Source: Sphingomonas zeae
GTDB lineage: Bacteria > Pseudomonadota > Alphaproteobacteria > Sphingomonadales > Sphingomonadaceae
DNA: 64,000 nt
NCBI RefSeq assembly: GCF_014197135.1
Contig: NZ_JACIFA010000004.1
Span: 124,001 to 188,000, forward strand
Direction: 5' to 3'
Shown: in pieces, positions 34,603 to 42,313 of the stretch
Layout: the number at the start of each line of letters is the position of its first letter
Numbering within the stretch: the stretch's first letter is position 1
Program-made: the position numbers and the translations under genes
The notes under the pieces: model-generated
The model's input: only the letters and a program-made list of their open reading frames with translations
Told to the model about the DNA's origin: nothing
Database searches by the model: none

Positions 34603-35160
34603 ATGAAGAAGCAGGCATCGGACGGCGTCGTGATCGTCAAGAAATACGCGAACCGGCGGCTCTACAACACCGAAACCTCCTCCTACATCACGCTCGATCA
34701 TCTGGCGGCGATGATCCGGGCGGGGCGCGACTTCAAGGTGGTCGACGCCAAGACCGACGAGGACATCACCCATAATGTCCTGACCCAGATCATCATGGAA
34801 GAGGAAAGCCGGGGCGAAACGATGCTGCCGGTCAATTTCCTGCGCCAGTTGATCTCGATGTACGGCGATTCGATGCAGGCGATGGTGCCGGGCTATCTGG
34901 AGGCGTCGATGGACAGCTTCCGCCGCAATCAGGAACAGTTCAAGTCTGCGGTCGAGGGCGCATTTGCCAATACGCCCTTCGCCGACATGGCCAAGCGCAA
35001 CCTGGCGATGTTCGAGGCCGCGACGCAGGGGTTCCAGGCCGCAGCACCTGCGCCCGCTCCGACGCCGGCCGCTCCGGCGGTGAGCAAGGATGCCGAGATG
35101 GCTGCGCTGAAGGCCGAACTCGCGGCATTGAAGGACAAGATCGAGAAGCTGGGCGAGTAA
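34603..35160 (+). CDS. phaR: Polyhydroxyalkanoate synthesis repressor PhaR
   Basis: A 185-residue regulator that binds PHA granules and phasin/pha promoters. The N-terminal DNA-binding domain is diagnostic: VVIVKKYANRRLYNTETSSY, then ITLDHLAAMIRAGRDF. The PHB-accumulation domain repeats follow (ITHNVLTQIIMEEES, LPVNFLRQLISMYG). The tail is an alanine/proline linker and a short coiled coil (MAALKAELAALKDKIEKL). Start ATG 34603 follows GGCGGGGGT. It diverges from phaC with almost no gap, so it probably regulates that operon. Confidence 0.95.
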   Translation: MKKQASDGVVIVKKYANRRLYNTETSSYITLDHLAAMIRAGRDFKVVDAKTDEDITHNVLTQIIMEEESRGETMLPVNFLRQLISMYGDSMQAMVPGYLEASMDSFRRNQEQFKSAVEGAFANTPFADMAKRNLAMFEAATQGFQAAAPAPAPTPAAPAVSKDAEMAALKAELAALKDKIEKLGE

Positions 35161-35173
35161 TTCCCGTCTTCCG

Positions 35174-35484
35174 TGCAGCCTGAGCCCTTCGACTGGCTGG
35201 CAAGCCAGCCGCTCAGGATAAACTTCGGCGCATCGCTCCGAAGTCGAAGGCCATGCTGTAACGGTAAACGCAGGGCCTTCTCTATTCCTCCCCTGCAAGG
35301 GGAGGGGGACCAGCGAAGCTGACGGAGGGGTGTCACCGGCTGCGAGGACAGTCCTCTTCCCCTCAACCCGTGACACCCCTCCGTCAGGCCTGCGGCCTGC
35401 CACCTCCCCCGCAAGGGGAGGAATAGGTACACCCAGCCGCTATGGCGCGCCTTGGGCCTTCGACTTCGCTCGGGCTGAACGGAG
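35174..35484. repeat. Nested repeats between phaR and hslV (families C and D)
   Basis: The 386-bp gap holds no gene. In order: a perfect 7-bp hairpin (GGCTGGC-AA-GCCAGCC, about 35195-35210) inside a degenerate family D copy; an inverted pair (35282-35336 and 35370-35427) containing CTATTCCTCCCC, GCAAGGGGAGG and GACGGAGGGGTGTCAC; a small palindrome GAGGAC-A-GTCCTC at the centre; and a family D copy (35457-35483, CCTTCGACTTCGCTCGGGCT). Confidence 0.85.
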
Positions 35485-35546
35485 GTCGTGGGCGGACCTT
35501 CATCCCTCCATTGAACCCGTCGCCCCGCGCATCCATATCGCCGCGC

Positions 35547-36110
<564 letters not shown>

Positions 36111-36122
36111 GCCAGGATTTCC

Positions 36123-37421
36123 ATGAACGACCAGCTGACCCCCAAGGCGATCGTCGCCGCCCTCGACGCGCATATCATCGGCCAGGCCGACGCCAAGCGC
36201 GCCGTCGCCGTCGCGATGCGCAACCGCTGGCGCCGCCAGCGGCTCGGCGCGGATTTGCGTGACGAGGTGACGCCCAAGAACATCCTGATGATCGGCCCCA
36301 CCGGCTGCGGCAAGACCGAGATCAGCCGCCGTCTCGCCAAGCTGGCCGACGCGCCGTTCGTGAAGGTCGAGGCGACCAAGTTCACCGAGGTCGGCTATGT
36401 CGGCCGCGACGTCGAACAGATCGCCCGCGACCTGGTCGAGGAAGCGATCCGGCTGGAAAAGGAACGCCGCCGCGTCGCGGTGAAGGACAAGGCCGAGGAC
36501 GCGGCGATGAACCGCCTGCTCGACGCGCTGGTCGGCAAGGATTCGAGCCAGGCGACGCGTGAAGCCTTTCGCCAGCGTTTCCGGGACGGCCATCTCGACC
36601 AGACCGAGATCGAGATCGAACTGGAACAGGCCCCGGCCATGCCGTTCGAAATCCCCGGCGCCGCGCCGCAGATGATCAACCTGTCGGAAATGATGGGCAA
36701 GGCGTTCGGCGGCGGCCAGCCGCTCAAGCGCCGCAAGCTGACCGTCTCCGCCGCCTGGACCAAGCTGGTCGAGGAAGAGGCCGACAAGCGGCTCGACCAG
36801 GACGAGGTCAGCCGCGCCGCGCTGGCCGATGCCGAGGCGAACGGGATCGTCTTTCTCGACGAGATCGACAAGATCGCGGTGTCCGACGTGCGCGGCGGTT
36901 CGGTCAGCCGCGAGGGCGTGCAGCGCGACCTGTTGCCGCTGATCGAGGGGACGACCGTCTCGACCAAATACGGCCCGATGAAGACGGACCATATCCTGTT
37001 CATCGCGAGCGGGGCCTTCCATGTCGCCAAGCCGTCCGACCTGCTGCCCGAGTTGCAGGGCCGCCTGGCGATCCGGGTCGAGTTGAAGGCGCTGACCGAG
37101 AGCGATTTCGTCGCGATCCTGTCGGACACCAAGGCGTCGCTGCCCGCCCAGTACAAGGCGCTGATCGGCACCGAGGGGGTCGAGATTTCCTTCACCGAGG
37201 ACGGCATCGCGGCGATCGCTCGGATCGCGGCGGAAGTGAACGGTCAGGTCGAGAATATCGGCGCGCGGCGGCTTCAGACGGTGATGGAGAAGCTGCTGGA
37301 GGAGGTCAGCTTCGAGGCGGAGGACCGCCAGGGTTCGACGCTGATCGTGGATGCGGCCTATGTGGACAAGCAGCTGTCAGCGGTGGCGCGCAATACGGAT
37401 TTGAGCCGGTTTGTTTTGTGA
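36123..37421 (+). CDS. hslU: ATP-dependent protease ATPase subunit HslU
   Basis: A 432-residue AAA+ unfoldase that feeds substrates into HslV. Walker A is [14 protein letters not shown] (near residue 60), Walker B is [12 protein letters not shown] (near 245), the pore motif is [13 protein letters not shown], and sensor 2 appears in [17 protein letters not shown]. The I-domain lies about residues 105-235. The C-terminal SRFVL is the tail that docks into HslV. Family-typical length; followed 8 bp later by a repeat cluster. Confidence 0.97.
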   Translation: MNDQLTPKAIVAALDAHIIGQADAKRAVAVAMRNRWRRQRLGADLRDEVTPKNILMIGPTGCGKTEISRRLAKLADAPFVKVEATKFTEVGYVGRDVEQIARDLVEEAIRLEKERRRVAVKDKAEDAAMNRLLDALVGKDSSQATREAFRQRFRDGHLDQTEIEIELEQAPAMPFEIPGAAPQMINLSEMMGKAFGGGQPLKRRKLTVSAAWTKLVEEEADKRLDQDEVSRAALADAEANGIVFLDEIDKIAVSDVRGGSVSREGVQRDLLPLIEGTTVSTKYGPMKTDHILFIASGAFHVAKPSDLLPELQGRLAIRVELKALTESDFVAILSDTKASLPAQYKALIGTEGVEISFTEDGIAAIARIAAEVNGQVENIGARRLQTVMEKLLEEVSFEAEDRQGSTLIVDAAYVDKQLSAVARNTDLSRFVL

Positions 37422-37429
37422 TCGGGGTG

Positions 37430-37633
37430 GGGCTCGGTGAGACACCGAAGCCCTCCCCCATCCCCTCCCGTTTACGGGAGGGGCGTGCCCAGATCGACAC
37501 GTAGGAACAGAGGCGCAACGGCTGATCTTGCCGCTCCCCTCCCGCAGGCGAGTTTCAGGTCGGTCATGCCCCCGGCATGACCTAAACGATGCGGGGCATC
37601 GTTTACCTGAAACTGGGATGGGGGAGGGCAGGC
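37430..37633. repeat. GC-rich hairpin cluster, family A copy 2 (interrupted)
   Basis: Same frame as the cluster after hom: GGGCTCGGTGAGAC on the left, then GCCCTCCCCCATCCCCTCCC, CTGATCTTGCCGCTCCCCT and GGATGGGGGAGGGC on the right. The second hairpin is split after CCCCTCCCGCAGGCG by the 64-bp palindromic element at 37551-37614, and four bases of the hairpin's right arm are missing. Confidence 0.85.
37551..37614. mobile_element. 64-bp nested palindrome forming a three-way junction
   Basis: The outer arms AGTTTCAGGT and ACCTGAAACT pair over 10 bp. Inside are two perfect 9-bp hairpins: GGTCATGCC-CCC-GGCATGACC and AAACGATGC-GGG-GCATCGTTT, separated by single bases. The loops CCC and GGG are complementary. 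It interrupts a family A hairpin, so it appears to be a later insertion. No second copy was seen in the window. A mobile miniature element is an inference; the structure itself is directly visible. Confidence 0.65.
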
Positions 37634-37648
37634 CCCAAGCGAAAATGC

Positions 37649-38017
37649 TTATTTCTTCACCCGGTCATACGGCACGAACCCGTCGAAGAAACACCATTGC
37701 GAAGGGATCGACAGACCCTGCTGCAACACCCGGAACCGGTCGTTGCGACACACTTGCGAGCCCCAGCGCTCGATCATCAGCGTGTTGAACGGCTGAATCC
37801 CCGCGCATTGCCCGCGCACCTTGGCGCGCCACAGACGGGGGCCTGCGTTGATAATGATCGTATCCTTGTCGGCGATGACCGGCCCCGACATGGCGGTGCC
37901 GGTATCGACGCACTGCGCTGGCGGCCCCGCGACGCGCCCGGCAAAGGGGTCGGACTTGGCCGCTGATAGGGTCAGCGCCAAGCCGAGAGCAGCGGCGATG
38001 GTCGTTTTGCTGCGCAT
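37649..38017 (-). CDS. Small secreted four-cysteine protein
   Basis: A 122-residue protein with a signal peptide (MRSKTTIAAALGLALTLSAA) and four cysteines in the mature part (AQCVDTG, GQCAGIQ, VCRNDR, QWCFFDGFVPY). Its start overlaps the stop of the gene before it (TGATG), so translation is coupled. It resembles that neighbour: four cysteines in similar positions and a C-terminal CxFxxFxPY motif, indicating an old duplication. No known family is recognised; it is probably periplasmic with two disulfides. Confidence 0.72.
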   Translation of the reverse strand: MRSKTTIAAALGLALTLSAAKSDPFAGRVAGPPAQCVDTGTAMSGPVIADKDTIIINAGPRLWRAKVRGQCAGIQPFNTLMIERWGSQVCRNDRFRVLQQGLSIPSQWCFFDGFVPYDRVKK

Positions 38018-38445
38018 CACCCCTGCTTCCGATAGGGGGTGAACTCGCCGAAGCTGCAACTGCCGGTGAAGAAGCCCGAGCTGCGGTCGACCGTCTGGGC
38101 GATGTCGCCCGAGCAGAGCTGGCCCGTGGTGGTGCGGGTCACGAAGATGTTGTTGCCCGACCCGCCCACCCCGTTACATCCGCCCGCCGTCCGGCTGACA
38201 TATTTCAGGCGCGGCGACACGGTATAGACCAAAGTGGGGCCATAGGAGCGGACCTGCTGCGTCCGATACTGGCTGATGCACATGGTCGGCGTGCCCGGCG
38301 TCAGGCCGCGCAGCGCCTTGTCGAGATCGGCGCGCTCGGTCTGGGCGCGCTGTTCGACCTGCGCCTTTTGCGCCGGAGTCAACGTACAGCCGCCCAAGGC
38401 CGCCATGGGGATCACAACAGATAACAACGTCACGATACGCATCAT
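38017..38445 (-). CDS. Four-cysteine lipoprotein, paralogue of the next gene
   Basis: A 142-residue lipoprotein: the signal peptide MMRIVTLLSVVIPMAALGGC ends with the lipobox LGGC. A charged, probably helical segment (LTPAQKAQVEQRAQTERADL) precedes a domain with four cysteines (TMCISQY, GGCNGVG, QLCSGDI, GSCSFGEFTPY). The cysteine pattern and the final CxFxxFxPY match the downstream gene, which starts inside this stop codon. The two probably act in the same compartment. Function unknown. Confidence 0.72.
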   Translation of the reverse strand: MMRIVTLLSVVIPMAALGGCTLTPAQKAQVEQRAQTERADLDKALRGLTPGTPTMCISQYRTQQVRSYGPTLVYTVSPRLKYVSRTAGGCNGVGGSGNNIFVTRTTTGQLCSGDIAQTVDRSSGFFTGSCSFGEFTPYRKQG

Positions 38446-38479
38446 TCCGTCTCCGTCAAAATGCCCCTGTAGCCCTGGT

Positions 38480-39196
38480 TCAACCCTTGAACGCGTCCTT
38501 GGCTGCACGACGCTGCGCCAGTTCCTCGGCATCGACCGAGCGGAGGAAGGGGTTGGTGGCCCGCTCCAGCGCGATGGTCGTCGGGATGGTCGGCTCGCCC
38601 TGTTCGCGCATCGCGACGACATCGGCCAGCCGCTCGGCGATGGCGTCATTCTCCGGTTCGGCGGCCGCGGCGAAGCGGGCATTGGACAGGGTATATTCGT
38701 GCCCACAATAGACGCGGGTGTCACCCGGCAGCCCCGCAAACCGGCGCATATTGGCGTGCATCTGTTCCGCCGTCCCCTCGAACAGCCGCCCGCATCCCAT
38801 GGCGAACAGCGTGTCGCCGGTGAAGATGGTCGCCCGGTCCAGGATATGAAAGGCGATATGCCCCGCCGTATGGCCGGGCACCGACCAGATCGTCGCCGCC
38901 GCATCGCCGACTGCGATGGTATCGCCCTCGGCCAGCAGCGTGTCGAGCCCGTCGATCTTCGCCGCCTCCGCCGCCGGACCCGCTACCCTGGCCCCTTGCG
39001 CTTTCAGCGCAGCGGCGCCGCCGACATGATCGGGATGCCAATGGGTCAGCCAGACCTGATCGATCGTCCAGCCGCGGGCCGCGGCCGCCGCCGCGACGGG
39101 TGCGGCCTCGCCGGGGTCGAGCGCGACGGTCTGGCCCGCATCATGGATCAGCCAGGCGTAATTATCCGAGAGGACGGGGACGCGAACGATTTCCAT
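38480..39196 (-). CDS. gloB: Hydroxyacylglutathione hydrolase (glyoxalase II)
   Basis: A 238-residue metallo-beta-lactamase-fold enzyme that hydrolyses S-lactoylglutathione to lactate, finishing methylglyoxal detoxification. The metal motif THWHPDHVGG is near residue 55, with further ligands in VPGHTAGHIAFH, FTGDTLFAMGCGR and YCGHEYTLSNARF. ATG 39196 is chosen because the family starts at MEIVRVPVL; it is 10 bases after the glyoxalase I stop, so gloA and gloB form one operon. Confidence 0.95.
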   Translation of the reverse strand: MEIVRVPVLSDNYAWLIHDAGQTVALDPGEAAPVAAAAAARGWTIDQVWLTHWHPDHVGGAAALKAQGARVAGPAAEAAKIDGLDTLLAEGDTIAVGDAAATIWSVPGHTAGHIAFHILDRATIFTGDTLFAMGCGRLFEGTAEQMHANMRRFAGLPGDTRVYCGHEYTLSNARFAAAAEPENDAIAERLADVVAMREQGEPTIPTTIALERATNPFLRSVDAEELAQRRAAKDAFKG

Positions 39197-39206
39197 GACG
39201 TCGCTC

Positions 39207-39623
39207 TTACCAGCTTCCGACATTGGGCATCGAGGCCCAGGGTTCGGTGGGCGGCAACGCACCGTCCTGCAACAGCTCGATCGAGATGCCGTCGGGCGTC
39301 TTGACGAAGGCCATATGGCCGTCGCGCGGCGGGCGGTTGATGGTGATTCCAGCGTCCATCAGCCGCTGGCAGGTTTCGTAGATATTGTCGACGCGGTAGG
39401 CGAGATGCCCGAAATTGCGTCCGCCGGTATAGATTTCGGGGTCCCAATTGTGCGTCAGCTCGACCTCGGCGCGGCCTTCGTCCCCAGGCGCGGCCAAGAA
39501 GATCAGCGAGAAGCGGCCGCGGTCATTGTCGATCCGGCGGACTTCGCGCAGGCCCAGCAACTCGAAAAAGCGGATGCTGGCGTCCAGGTCGCTGACGCGG
39601 ATCATGGTGTGGAGATAGCGCAT
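39207..39623 (-). CDS. gloA: Lactoylglutathione lyase (glyoxalase I)
   Basis: A 138-residue VOC-fold enzyme converting the methylglyoxal-glutathione adduct to S-lactoylglutathione. Family blocks: YLHTMIRVSDLDASIRFFE with the first metal histidine, GLREVRRIDNDRGRFSL, AEVELTHNWDPEIYTGG, FGHLAYRVDNIYETCQRL with the second histidine, and FVKTPDGISIELLQ with the metal glutamate. It directly precedes gloB, so both steps are made from one transcript. The family-typical length is complete. Confidence 0.95.
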   Translation of the reverse strand: MRYLHTMIRVSDLDASIRFFELLGLREVRRIDNDRGRFSLIFLAAPGDEGRAEVELTHNWDPEIYTGGRNFGHLAYRVDNIYETCQRLMDAGITINRPPRDGHMAFVKTPDGISIELLQDGALPPTEPWASMPNVGSW

Positions 39624-39715
39624 CGGATGTTCTGCCTGTTCAACGGGGCCGTTCGGGCGGGGGTGGGCTATGCTATCCCGATCGGAGATACCGGACCTTT
39701 ACGTACGATAAGCGA

Positions 39716-40477
39716 TCAGCGGGACGGAAATTGCGACAGCGCCTTGGCGGTTTCGGCGCGGATCGGGCTGTCGGGGGGGGACAGGCGGGCGGCCTCGCTC
39801 CACGCCTTGCGCGCACCCGCTTCGTCGCCCGCGACGGCGGCGATGTTACCCGCCTCCAGCTGGACGCTGGCATCGTCGGCGGAACGGGCCAGCGCCTGGG
39901 CGATGTCCTTTTGCGCACGGGGCAAGTCCTTCATTCGCCGTGCCAGCGTTGCCGAGAGCAGCCAGGCGAGCGGATCGGCGGGGGCATGGGTCAGCGCCGC
40001 ATCCAGATCGACCCGCGCCGCGGCCATCTGCCCGCCCGCGACCGAGGCACGAGCGCGGTCGAGCTGCGCTTCGCCAAGCGCAAAGCCACTCAGCTCGCCC
40101 GCCGCCAGTGCGGCATCCAGCGCGGAACGGGCGTGAGTGGCATCGCCTGCCGCCAGAAAAGCGTTGCCCGCCTGCGCCCAGTAATTGGCGGCGCGCACGT
40201 CATGCGCGGTCTCGGCGGCGCGGGCGGCCTGTTCAAAGGCACTAGCGGCGGCGCTCCAGTTCCGCTCGGTCGCGAAGGCCAGCCCCAGGCATTGCTGCGC
40301 GAAATAGTCGCCGCCCGCCAGTCGCCACTTGCCCGCTTCGATCTTGGCAGCGGCGGGATCGCGCTCGGCCAGCGTGACGCAGCGCTGATAGCGCGCCTCG
40401 CGTGGATCGCTGGGGAGGGGCGGCGTCTTGGGCGCGGACTGGACGGCGGCGGCAAGCGCCAGGGGAAACAGGATCAT
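39716..40477 (-). CDS. TPR-repeat secreted protein
   Basis: A 253-residue protein with a short signal-like leader (MILFPLALAAAVQSAP) and about five tetratricopeptide-like helical pairs. Examples are SAAASAFEQAARAAETAHD, ALDAALAAGELSGFALGEA and ARVDLDAALTHAPADPLAW, with the typical small-residue positions. These scaffolds mediate protein contacts, here probably in the periplasm. Its start overlaps the stop of the upstream hydrolase gene (ATGA), so the two are translated together. No partner is identifiable. Confidence 0.8.
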   Translation of the reverse strand: MILFPLALAAAVQSAPKTPPLPSDPREARYQRCVTLAERDPAAAKIEAGKWRLAGGDYFAQQCLGLAFATERNWSAAASAFEQAARAAETAHDVRAANYWAQAGNAFLAAGDATHARSALDAALAAGELSGFALGEAQLDRARASVAGGQMAAARVDLDAALTHAPADPLAWLLSATLARRMKDLPRAQKDIAQALARSADDASVQLEAGNIAAVAGDEAGARKAWSEAARLSPPDSPIRAETAKALSQFPSR

Positions 40478-41196
40478 AGGCAGTGCAACACGTCCTCGAC
40501 GGCCCGGATCAGCAGCGCGATGTCGGCCTCACGCGACAGCCGGTGGTCTCCGTCCTTGATCAAAACAGTCTGCACATCGGCTGAACGGAACAGCTGCGCC
40601 AGATGGGTGGTCCGGTTCCACGGCACATCGGGATCCGCCATCCCCTGGAGCAGACGTACCGGCCCGTCGAACGCGATCGGGCCGAACGTCAGCCGGTTGG
40701 CCTCCCCCGACGACCAGAAACGGCGGGTATAGACGGTGGGGGCGGGGCCGTAAGGATTGGCCCGCTCCAGCCGCCCGGCCTGGAGGATCGTCATCTTCTC
40801 GCCTTCCGAAAAGCCCCAGTCGGTGAAGTCGGGGGCGGGCGCGATGCCGACGAGTGCCCGGACCTGATCCGGCCGAGCCCGCGCGGCGAGCAGCATCAGC
40901 CAGCCGCCCATCGACGACCCGACCAGTATGGCGGGACCCTTCACCACATTGTCGAGCATCGCGACGACGTCGTCCCGCCAGTCGGCCAGCGCCTGATCCT
41001 CGAACGCGCCCTCCGATTCGCCACAGCCGCCATAGTCGAAGCGCAGGAACGCCCGGCCGTTGGCCTTGGCCCATGCCTCCAACGCCACCGCCTTCGACCC
41101 CTGCATGTCCGAGGCATAGCCCGGCAGGAAGACGATCGCGGGGCCGATGCCCGGCGTCCAATTGTAAGCGAGCTTGGGGCGGGGGGTGTCGGTCAT
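40474..41196 (-). CDS. Alpha/beta hydrolase
   Basis: A 240-residue serine hydrolase. The nucleophile elbow is ILVGSSMGGWLML (near residue 95), with aspartate in LQGMADPDVPW (near 187) and histidine in DGDHRLSRE (near 223). The oxyanion region is VFLPGYASDMQGSKA. The sequence resembles ABHD10-like thioesterases, which remove acyl groups from thiols, but this is a guess from pattern. It is the first gene of a two-gene unit with the TPR protein. Confidence 0.85.
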   Translation of the reverse strand: MTDTPRPKLAYNWTPGIGPAIVFLPGYASDMQGSKAVALEAWAKANGRAFLRFDYGGCGESEGAFEDQALADWRDDVVAMLDNVVKGPAILVGSSMGGWLMLLAARARPDQVRALVGIAPAPDFTDWGFSEGEKMTILQAGRLERANPYGPAPTVYTRRFWSSGEANRLTFGPIAFDGPVRLLQGMADPDVPWNRTTHLAQLFRSADVQTVLIKDGDHRLSREADIALLIRAVEDVLHCL

Positions 41197-41324
41197 GACC
41201 GGGATTTAGGATGCGGGCGAGGGAATGGAAACCCGACGGTCAGAATCACCGCCCGCCAATCCCCCCTCTTCGCTCAGGCTGAACGGACCGCCGCGAAGCG
41301 GTGGTGGACGGGCCATCCCTCCGC

Positions 41325-41579
41325 TCAGATCACATATTCCACACTCTTCATCTGCGCCTGCGCGGCCTGTTTCTTGCGCCGCTTGGCCACCATCTCGGCA
41401 TGAAGCCGCGCCACGGTGTCGCTGCCCGTGGTGGTGCACAGCCCCGGCACCACCGCATGGACGATCGCGCCCAGCCCGCCGACGATCATGATGCCCCCGA
41501 AACGCGCCGCGACGCCGAAATGCTCGACATAGCTTTCGCCGACGCTTTCGGGATGTTCGGTAAACAGGCGGCGGAACAT
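41325..41579 (-). CDS. DUF6356 family membrane protein
   Basis: An 84-residue protein recognisable by MFRRLFTEHPESVGESYVEH, a hydrophobic segment (FGGIMIVGGLGAIVHAVVPG) and the tail ending VEYVI. This pattern is typical of the DUF6356 family in sphingomonads: one or two membrane segments, unknown function. ATG 41579 is chosen because the family begins there; the frame is open upstream. It lies downstream of the small XRE operon on the same strand, about 60 bp apart. The 128-bp gap after it holds a family D repeat copy near 41268-41290. Confidence 0.8.
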   Translation of the reverse strand: MFRRLFTEHPESVGESYVEHFGVAARFGGIMIVGGLGAIVHAVVPGLCTTTGSDTVARLHAEMVAKRRKKQAAQAQMKSVEYVI

Positions 41580-41640
41580 GACGGGCGTTCTCCTAGGGCC
41601 GTTCGCGCCGATCCTATCACGGTGATGGGAATTGGCCAAA

Positions 41641-41841
41641 TCAGCCTTTGGAGGGACTGACGAAGATGTCCTCGATCGCGCAAGCAAACAGTTCGGCGAT
41701 CTTGAAGGCCAGGGGGAGCGACGGATCATAGCGCCCCGTCTCGATCGCATTGACGCTCTGGCGGCTGACGTCCAGCCGCTCGGCCAGATCCTGCTGGCTC
41801 CAGCCGCGCTCGGCGCGCAGGGTGCGCAGGTGGTTGTTCAT
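41641..41841 (-). CDS. XRE-family transcriptional regulator
   Basis: A 66-residue single-domain helix-turn-helix protein of the short YozG-like type: MNNHLRTLRAERGWSQQDLA then RLDVSRQSVNAIETGRYDPS and LAFKIAELFACAIEDIF. It starts inside the stop codon of the preceding membrane-protein gene (ATGA), so the two are co-translated. Regulators of this kind usually repress their own operon; three GTAAAG/CTTTAC half-sites lie in the promoter region upstream of the membrane gene. Confidence 0.9.
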   Translation of the reverse strand: MNNHLRTLRAERGWSQQDLAERLDVSRQSVNAIETGRYDPSLPLAFKIAELFACAIEDIFVSPSKG

Positions 41842-42245
41842 CGCGCCGCCCGCCATTCGGTCAAGGCGTTGAAGCAGCCGCCCAGCCCCAGTCCCGCAAA
41901 CCACAGGACGGTCGTCCAATAGCCCTGCGCATGCTCGACCAGCCCAAAGCCTTCCAGAAATCCCCAGGCGGTGGATACGGACAGGGCAAAGCCGGTCGCG
42001 ATCAGCGACTGTCGGACCATGAGCATACGGACATATTCGTCACGCATCTCGACCAGCAACCGGCCGATCACGACGAAGACACCCATGATCGGCAGTGCGG
42101 GCAATATAGCGACGACATAGGCGAGCAAGCCCGAGGGCGGTGCATGGCGGAACCACATATTCGCCCCCACCAGCGCAATAGCGTACACGCAGAAGGTCAG
42201 GAGCAGGCGATAGGTATAGCGCTTCATTTCAGGGCGTAGGGACAT
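41838..42245 (-). CDS. Four-helix membrane protein, partner of the XRE regulator
   Basis: A 135-residue inner-membrane protein with about four hydrophobic helices (YRLLLTFCVYAIALVGANMW, LLAYVVAILPALPIMGVFVV, SLIATGFALSVSTAWGFLEG and TTVLWFAGLGLGGCFN). A charged loop (EMRDEYVRMLMVRQ) connects the second and third. It is preceded by GGAGG and by the candidate operator. Small regulator-plus-membrane-protein pairs are widespread; the membrane partner's role is not known. Confidence 0.8.
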   Translation of the reverse strand: MSLRPEMKRYTYRLLLTFCVYAIALVGANMWFRHAPPSGLLAYVVAILPALPIMGVFVVIGRLLVEMRDEYVRMLMVRQSLIATGFALSVSTAWGFLEGFGLVEHAQGYWTTVLWFAGLGLGGCFNALTEWRAAR

Positions 42246-42273
42246 GACGAACCTCCTTCGAATGTGAAGGAGG

Positions 42274-42313
42274 CTTTACATGGAAAGTTCGCTTTACGTC
42301 AAGCGTCCTTTAC
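42274..42313 (-). promoter_or_regulatory. Candidate promoter and operator of the XRE operon
   Basis: On the minus strand TTGACG (42302-42297) could be a -35 box and TGTAAA (42280-42275) a -10 box, spaced 16 bp. Three copies of CTTTAC (plus strand) start at 42274, 42292 and 42308; the middle one faces GGAAAG across TTCG, giving an inverted repeat inside the promoter spacer, as expected for autorepression. Confidence 0.5.
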
